Shown piece after piece: positions 58,291-64,000 of a stretch of DNA of 64,000 nt. The notes beneath the pieces are model-generated. The model made no database searches and had not been told where the DNA came from. It was given only the letters and a program-made list of their open reading frames with translations. The stretch is taken from assembly GCF_000340215.1 (NCBI RefSeq), contig NW_006921548.1:111400-175399 (forward strand). The letters are read 5' to 3'. Position 1 is the first letter of the stretch. The number at the start of each line of letters is the position of its first letter. Source of the stretch: Pseudocercospora fijiensis CIRAD86 (taxonomy: Eukaryota; Ascomycota; Dothideomycetes; Mycosphaerellales; Mycosphaerellaceae). The position numbers were made by a program, and so were the translations under genes.

Positions 58291-60139
58291 TATACTATTA
58301 ATAATTTACTATATAATATACGGTAGTAGGAGGAGGTAACCTATAAAACCTGCCCTAGAAAACGCCGTTAGTATATAGAGCGTAATACGTAAGTAAGCTA
58401 GACCCGAGGGTTAGCAACGATTAGGGTAAATCTTAGCGGCGGTAAGGTTACTAATTTGCTCGGACTGTCTCGGTTATAGTAGGTTTATATTCGGGTAGAT
58501 AAATAATAAAAGATATCGTTAGATTAGGGCGTTGTTATCTAATCGATCGGGGGAGAAATTAGTTTTCGAGAATTATAGTTGTTTAAAAATATACTATAAT
58601 TTCGGACGTATATCCCGGGTAGACGAACTAACCGCTATCTATTCTACGATATTACGAGTTAATAGTTTTAAGAACCGAATACTAACCGAGTTAATCGTAG
58701 TATTTTATTGCGTATATAATAACTATATATAAACTAGTATATAGCCTAATAAGTCCGTATACGGGTCCGTTAGTATTATAACGTAAGGATATATCGGATT
58801 GCCTCGACAATAGCCGGATTAGATAATAGTAGACTACTAGGTAAGCAAGAATATACTAGACTAAGATAGCTAAGGCTGCGATAACGGCATAGATAGCATA
58901 CCGGACGTCCTAATAGACGATATACGATAAAAGCTAGTCGGCGAGATATAATAGTCGAGCTATATCTAGGGATAGATAGCGTAATTAGGGTTCGAGCCTT
59001 AGTAGCGTTGCTATACTACGACCTATAGCTAGTAGACGTATCTGCTATAACCGCAATTACAATGCGAGAGTGCTAACTATTTTGCTAGCTAGCAAAAGTA
59101 ATATAAACAATATAGTTTGCCGCCTAGCAAACTAGTTCGCATCTAATCGTCGTTTAGTAGATTAGCTCTAGGTTATATAACGCCTAAGTCTCGTACGATA
59201 GAAGTGCTAGATATAGAAATTCGGGTAGCACTATAACTATATGCATTTACCTCCTATACGTAGCTAGCGATGTTTAGCGGCACTACAGCGCAGTATCAAC
59301 TATACTATATATATAAGTAGGTTAACGTATAAGATCTCTATAAATAGCTTATATCTAATAATACTCGATCTAGCCGACTCCTTTACCGATAGGTTCTAGT
59401 ATTTTAATACAAATGTCGCGAGATAGGGAAAAACCGGTAGATTGTCTAGCAAGTATACCTACGTTAAGTTGTATTCTACGGGGTATAATCCGACTTAACC
59501 GAGCATGTCCTCTACTAGCGAGATCTAACCTAACTACTAAAGGAGGCCTATAGTTAGTGCGATAGTATAGAAACTAAGCTAGTACGTCGATCGGTCGGGG
59601 TATTAGCGCACTCGCTAGGATAATAGGTATAAAGCAGATACCGGTAGTAAGAAATAACCCGGGTAAGTAGCACTTTATTAGCTACCGTCGATAGTACGTA
59701 TAAATGCGAGGCGAGAGAGCTATAGTATTAGCGCTCGACCCCTAAGTAATAGCAAGGGCTAGAGGGAACATAAGAGATTACGATAGATAATATACGACGA
59801 CGTACGAGGAGACATTAAATTAAACCTAACTTATATACGCGGATTTCAAATGCGACGCCTAGATCGAAATGCGGTATAGTATAACCGCGCTATTCGAGTA
59901 TACTAGAGAGAGTGCGTAGGCGAACAGTATATTGCAAAAGAAATAGTATATAATAAGCAGAGGCGGACGCGTAGGTACGAGCGGTACGGTAAAATTTAAT
60001 CGAGTTTACGTACGGTTCTAGTAGGACGTAAGGTAGGATCGGCTATAATAATAGACAAAGTAGCGATACGGTAGGTAGTCTAATATATATAGCGAGGAAA
60101 GATATAAGAGGACGTCGGTTCTAGAGGTTGTCCGTATCC
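58291..60139. other. Region without an assignable gene
   Basis: Contains another GCCGGC-family hairpin at 59061-59150 (GCTAACTATTTTGCTAGCTA and TTGCCGCCTAGCAAACTAGT). The 66-codon open frame at 58532-58732 has no support as a gene beyond its length. Nothing else recognised. Confidence 0.4.
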
Positions 60140-60990
60140 TATCTTTATCCGATTTCGCCTACTAAACTGCTCGAGTACGTCGCTATTCCGAAACTTCTCT
60201 CTACGGCTAGCCGTCGCGTAGATACGAGTAAGACTACCGAGATAGCCGACTACTAAATGTTAGCGAGTTATGCCGAGCCGGCGCTAGCGACCGGTAATAT
60301 AGCCGAGTATTGCGATAGAATATTAATACGACGATAGTTGCACGAGCGACCGCTACTACTTCTATAGTATAACTAGGCGAGCTTCTCGGCGGAGGAGAAA
60401 TAGTTACATTACGTAGAATATATAGCGTTTTTATTTATATAGGAAATATACTATTATAGGATAGAAATAGGGGAATAGCGACTAGATAAGTTAGCGACGT
60501 AGGCGCGGGTTAATAGGCCTAGCGATTAGGTAGATAGTATACTAGTAGGTAGTAATATAATAGTAGGTAAGGGTATAATAGAAGTTAACGAGAGAGTAAT
60601 AGGTAGATTAAGTAAAGATATAATAAAGGTTAATAAGGGAGGAATAGGCAGACTAGGCGAAGGCTATAATAAATAGGGGGTAAGCGGGAGGAGGAGCGTA
60701 GAGGAAGATTTATCGGCCGGCTAGGTAGTATACGGGCGAACAATAAATAAGGAGTAGCTAAGTATAGAGGTGCTAGAGGAACAGATCGTAGAGATAGTAG
60801 TAGAGATAACAAGTCTACGGGCGGAAATACTCCGACGAAGGGCGATAATACTATTAGTATATTATCGTCGGCAGGTTAATATACGACGTAGGCGAAAGGC
60901 GACGAGGAGGCAGTTAGGGTAAGGATAGAGAGAGTAGAATATATCGAGTAATAGTAGTTCGGTTTATAGATAGTTTATATTTTAGATCTC
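60140..60990 (+). pseudogene. Unknown gene G with C-terminal coiled-coil
   Basis: Plus strand, about 280 codons. In order it reads LEYVAIPKLLSTASRRVDTS, MLASYAEPALATGNIAEYCD, RPLLLLxYNxASFSAEEK, FLFIxEIYYYRIEIGE, VGKGIIEVNERVIGRLSKDI and LEEQIVEIVVEITSLRAEIL, then RRRRKATRRQLG. The Leu/Ile heptads followed by an Arg-rich end suggest a coiled-coil with a nucleic-acid-binding or nuclear-localisation tail. No family recognised. It lies directly upstream of gene H on the same strand. The minus open frame at 60630-60812 is its shadow. Confidence 0.45.
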
Positions 60991-61229
60991 GACTAACTAC
61001 GCTCTATCCGTATTTAACTTAAACGGTCTAGCGATATAGGTAAATGCTAGCTATAACTATTTAGTTATATGCTCTGCTTCTAACGTCGGTAGACATCTTA
61101 TACTATAGCGTACGAGCGTAGCGACGCTATAGCGTTATTAATTTAATAAGGATACTAGTGTAATAATATCGTTAGTAGATTAGAGACTATTACTCCCGCC
61201 TAACTGCCGAGTTAATATAGCGATAATAT

Positions 61230-61325
61230 AGCTACGTGCCGACTATTTCGCTAGACGGAAAAGTAAATAGTACGACTAGTATATTATTGTTTTTTTTTCC
61301 GGCCGGCGAAATAGTTAGCGTCTAG
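61230..61325. repeat. GCCGGC-family palindrome pair between genes G and H
   Basis: CGACTATTTCGCTAGACGGA at 61238 and CCGGCCGGCGAAATAGTTAG at 61300, with a TTTTTTTTCC run between. It lies just upstream of the gene H frame. Confidence 0.7.
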
Positions 61326-61359
61326 AATTCCTACTCTATATAGTTATTAGCGGGTACCG

Positions 61360-63967
61360 GATCTAGTTCAACGTTCCTAGCTAGAACGTGCTCGATAGCG
61401 ATAGCGTAGAGACGAACACCTTAGATAGCCTTTTCTCTATCCTATATAGTGCTCTAAGTTATCTACTAGAGGTATTCCTCTAGCGTTTCAAATTAGTGCT
61501 AGAATTTATCCCGGATCTAAGTAGGACCTATCTATAGCGACTAGAATACGCCGATAGCGACTAGCTATATAACGTCTAGCCGTTAACAACTCTGTATTTG
61601 CTTACTATATTCCTAGTATATAGTAAAAGGGAAATAGCAGTAGAAGTAGGTATAGTACCTCTCGATTAGCTTAGTCTAGAGCGCTTACCTCTTCTTCGTA
61701 ACTACGAAGTTAGCGCGTAGGTATTAAGAGAATTAGTATATAGGGAGGCGGGGATTAACGAAGCGGCAGATAGTATATAGTTGTTAGATAACGGCGAGGT
61801 TGCAGTCGAACTGCATTATACTACTAGCTTCGTTTTGCTAGATACGCTAGAAATAGGCGGTCTACCGACGGATCGCCTAAGCCTACGGCGTTTCGGGCTA
61901 GGTTAGAGGCAGTACTAGTCGGTATATATATCGTTAGTAAAGCTTGTTACTATCGTCTAGGTTAGATATATACGTTAAGCGGAATTAGGGACTATCGAGG
62001 TAATTAGATATAATTAGACGCAAACATTTACCTACGCGAGTATATTACTATATAGCTTGCCTCTCGCGCTGCTATATATAGCTAACGTTATCTATATAAG
62101 GGTATTAATCGAAGCTAAGCTTACTCTAGTCGACTGTTGCTAGTATAGTTAGTTCGGTTAGTAGTAGGAGGTAAGATAGTACTAGCTTTCTATCTCGCCT
62201 AGCGCGACTAGACTATTATACGAATAATGTTAGTAAGGGTAGGAGGCCGACGTAGATAACAACTCGGATACGTAGTACGTCGAATCCTTCGCCGAGCGTA
62301 GAAGTAGCGATAAGAAATAGATTGTCGGTACTATTAAGCTAGGCGTCGAGTAGCTATTCTTTCTCGCTAGCAGTTCTACTAGTAGCGGTAAAGTACGGGC
62401 AATTAATTTCCCTCGCTAGCTACTCGGTATAGTCGAGACTATATACGAATACTAGGACGCGATCGCCGGGTACAAATATACTCGCTCTAGGTTACTTCCT
62501 AATAAGTTATACGGCTATAAGTAGTAACTATACCTACTAGTATAAGGAAACACGATATACAATATTAGCGCGATTAGTACTCCGCCGTACTATTATAAGC
62601 TAGGCGATAACGTTACGCTATAGGAATTTAGGTTCTATTAATAGTAGTAGAGTAGCGGTTAGGTAGACGACCTAGGTACTAATCGACCCGAGATAGCTAA
62701 ATTAGCGAAAGATAGAGCGGTACGGCAACGCAGTTACGGTTAAATAGCACTCGTCGACGAAGATACGATCGAGCTAGTTCTAGACCCCGAGACGCCGTAT
62801 ATATATAATAAATTAGGTAGAGCAGGCGGCCTTAGCGCTAACTAGGACAAGGGAAGCGGGGCGCTCTATTCCTAGTTACTATACTATATAGGACACTTTA
62901 GCGGCTTTAAGTTAGGTAAGTATATTAACTCGTAAAGCAACTAGAGGAAGGATAAGTATAGTAGTCCGCGTACCTTTTATATAGTAAGGAACTATAAAGA
63001 GGAGACTCTTACCGGCGCTAGTACCGAGGACGACAAGTAGTCGGGCCTCGAGGGAGAGGATCTATCGTATAGCGGTCGCTTAACCCTCGCTCTTCTACTA
63101 TAGCTGCGGGTTTTGTATAATTTCGCGCGTATACTATAGGGCTTTATCGAGGGTAAAGACGGGGGCGAGACTACTATTCTCGAGTACTAAGAGGTTGCTA
63201 ATAGAGCTACCTAGCGACGGCTAGGTCCCCTAGTAGCGAGTAATAGCGGTAGGAAGCTAGAGGAAGTTCGACTAGATATAAGACGCATAGTGCCCGCCTT
63301 AGATTAAGCTATCCTATAAGTTAGACGACGCGGCGAATAGATTAGCGTTAGTATATAAAATATTAGCGGTATAGAGACTATAGTTGCGCTACCTAGCTAT
63401 AGCTACCTTTATATCGTCGACCTCGTCGTCTTCGTCGTCTATATCCGATTAATCGAAGCCTACGAACTTACTAAAGAATTTCTTAACGATAGCGACGGAG
63501 AAGTAATACTACTCGCTAATACCGAAGGTAGGCAGGCTAGCGGCTATAGTCTATCGACGAAGGTATCGGGTTATAGTATTATCCGACTAGACGAGGTTGT
63601 CCTTAGACTAGAGGAAAGGACTAAGCATCTACCTAGGGTTAGATTAATACTAGTAGAGCTCGCGAAATAGTTAAATATATATAAGGTAATTAATAAGTAG
63701 GCGGCCGAGCTTAAATAGGAAGCAGACGTTTTGTTTATTATTTAGCTTCTAGCGGAGCTTAGTATAGGTTAGGTAAATTATAACGTATCTATCTTAGATA
63801 GTAATAGAGCGGACCGACTAAGTATTACGCTATATCGCCGAGAAGAATTCGGGTTCGCGGGCGGGCTAACCGCTACTAATAAATATAAGGACGCTAAGCA
63901 GCTAAAGGAACTCTTAGACGCAATGCTTATACGCGCCGACTACCGAGCTAAGGCAGAGTGTATCTAA
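61360..63967 (+). pseudogene. Large unknown gene H, about 870 codons
   Basis: Plus strand, one frame from about 61360 to TAA at 63965-63967, with stops of the Gln/Trp type. In order it reads LLEVFLxRFKLVLEFIPDLS, REIAVEVGIVPLDxLSLERL, ELVYREAGINEAADSI, VELHYTTSFVLLDTLEIGGL, PTDRLSLRRFGLG, SSDKKxIVGTIKLGVEx, DEDTIELVLDPETPYIYNKL, GASTEDDKxSGLEGEDLSYS, FIEGKDGGETTILEY and LYIVDLVVFVVYIRLIEAYE. The end is FAGGLTATNKYKDAKQLKEL LDAML. Several acidic loops lie between predicted helical parts. No known family recognised, and it is not obviously homologous to the giant gene of the 16-kb units, though both are large unknown plus-strand partners of SNF2 genes. Confidence 0.5.
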
Positions 63968-64000
63968 ACCGGCCTCTAAGTATAAATGCAATAGAGCCGG
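63968..64000. other. Window end, nothing seen
   Basis: 33 bases after the gene H stop, with no feature. Confidence 0.6.

Noticed and set aside
58532..58732. 66-codon plus-strand ORF
   Set aside because: No motif, no continuation when stops are read as Gln, and expected by chance in this composition; left as unassigned.
60630..60812. 60-codon minus-strand ORF
   Set aside because: Shadow of gene G, which has a longer coherent plus-strand frame.
1..64000. tRNA, rRNA or bacterial-type promoter/terminator signals
   Set aside because: None seen. The base composition and introns indicate a RIP-affected fungal nuclear region.

Overview
This window looks like subtelomere-type chromatin of a filamentous ascomycete (Pezizomycotina). 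CpA and TpG are almost absent while TpA is very common (the 60-base line from 9241 has no CA and no TG). That is the footprint of repeat-induced point mutation (RIP), in which CpA becomes TpA on either strand. CAA/CAG codons become TAA/TAG and TGG becomes TAG, so almost every gene is a pseudogene full of in-frame stops. The short open frames that survive are mostly meaningless. I read the genes by treating in-frame TAA/TAG as former Gln/Trp and looking for long frames with family motifs. Spliceosomal introns (GTAAGT-type donor, CTAAC branch point, TAG acceptor) confirm a nuclear eukaryotic origin.

Layout. (1) 1-9134: a gene for a basic, Ser-rich protein (861-2020), a PIF/Harbinger-like transposase remnant (about 2560-3430), a 111-bp MITE candidate, an unknown gene, AT-rich degraded DNA around a 100-N assembly gap, and satellite arrays (161/182-bp, 165-bp and 21-bp units). 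(2) 9135-26823 and 26824-42683: two head-to-tail copies of one unit of about 16 kb. Each carries a minus-strand SNF2 ATPase, a plus-strand unknown gene of about 528 codons, a plus-strand giant unknown gene with a 10-residue repeat tract, and a minus-strand N-terminal piece of an NFX1/ZNFX1-type SF1 helicase. Each unit ends in minisatellites and a short (CCCTAA)n telomere-like tract. (3) 42684-64000: a second, different block with two more SNF2-type genes (A, B), two smaller genes (C, D), and at least four other unknown genes. A to D share a repeated TATA-containing upstream module.

The overall picture resembles yeast Y' elements: long helicase-bearing repeats in tandem, all in one orientation, with interstitial telomeric repeats at the junctions. 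Here the helicases are SNF2 and NFX1-like rather than RecQ-type. The introns of the helicase genes carry paired palindromes of two families, one for each block, which suggests palindromic introner-like elements. The units have since been silenced by RIP and by CpG decay (CG in one copy, TA in the other).
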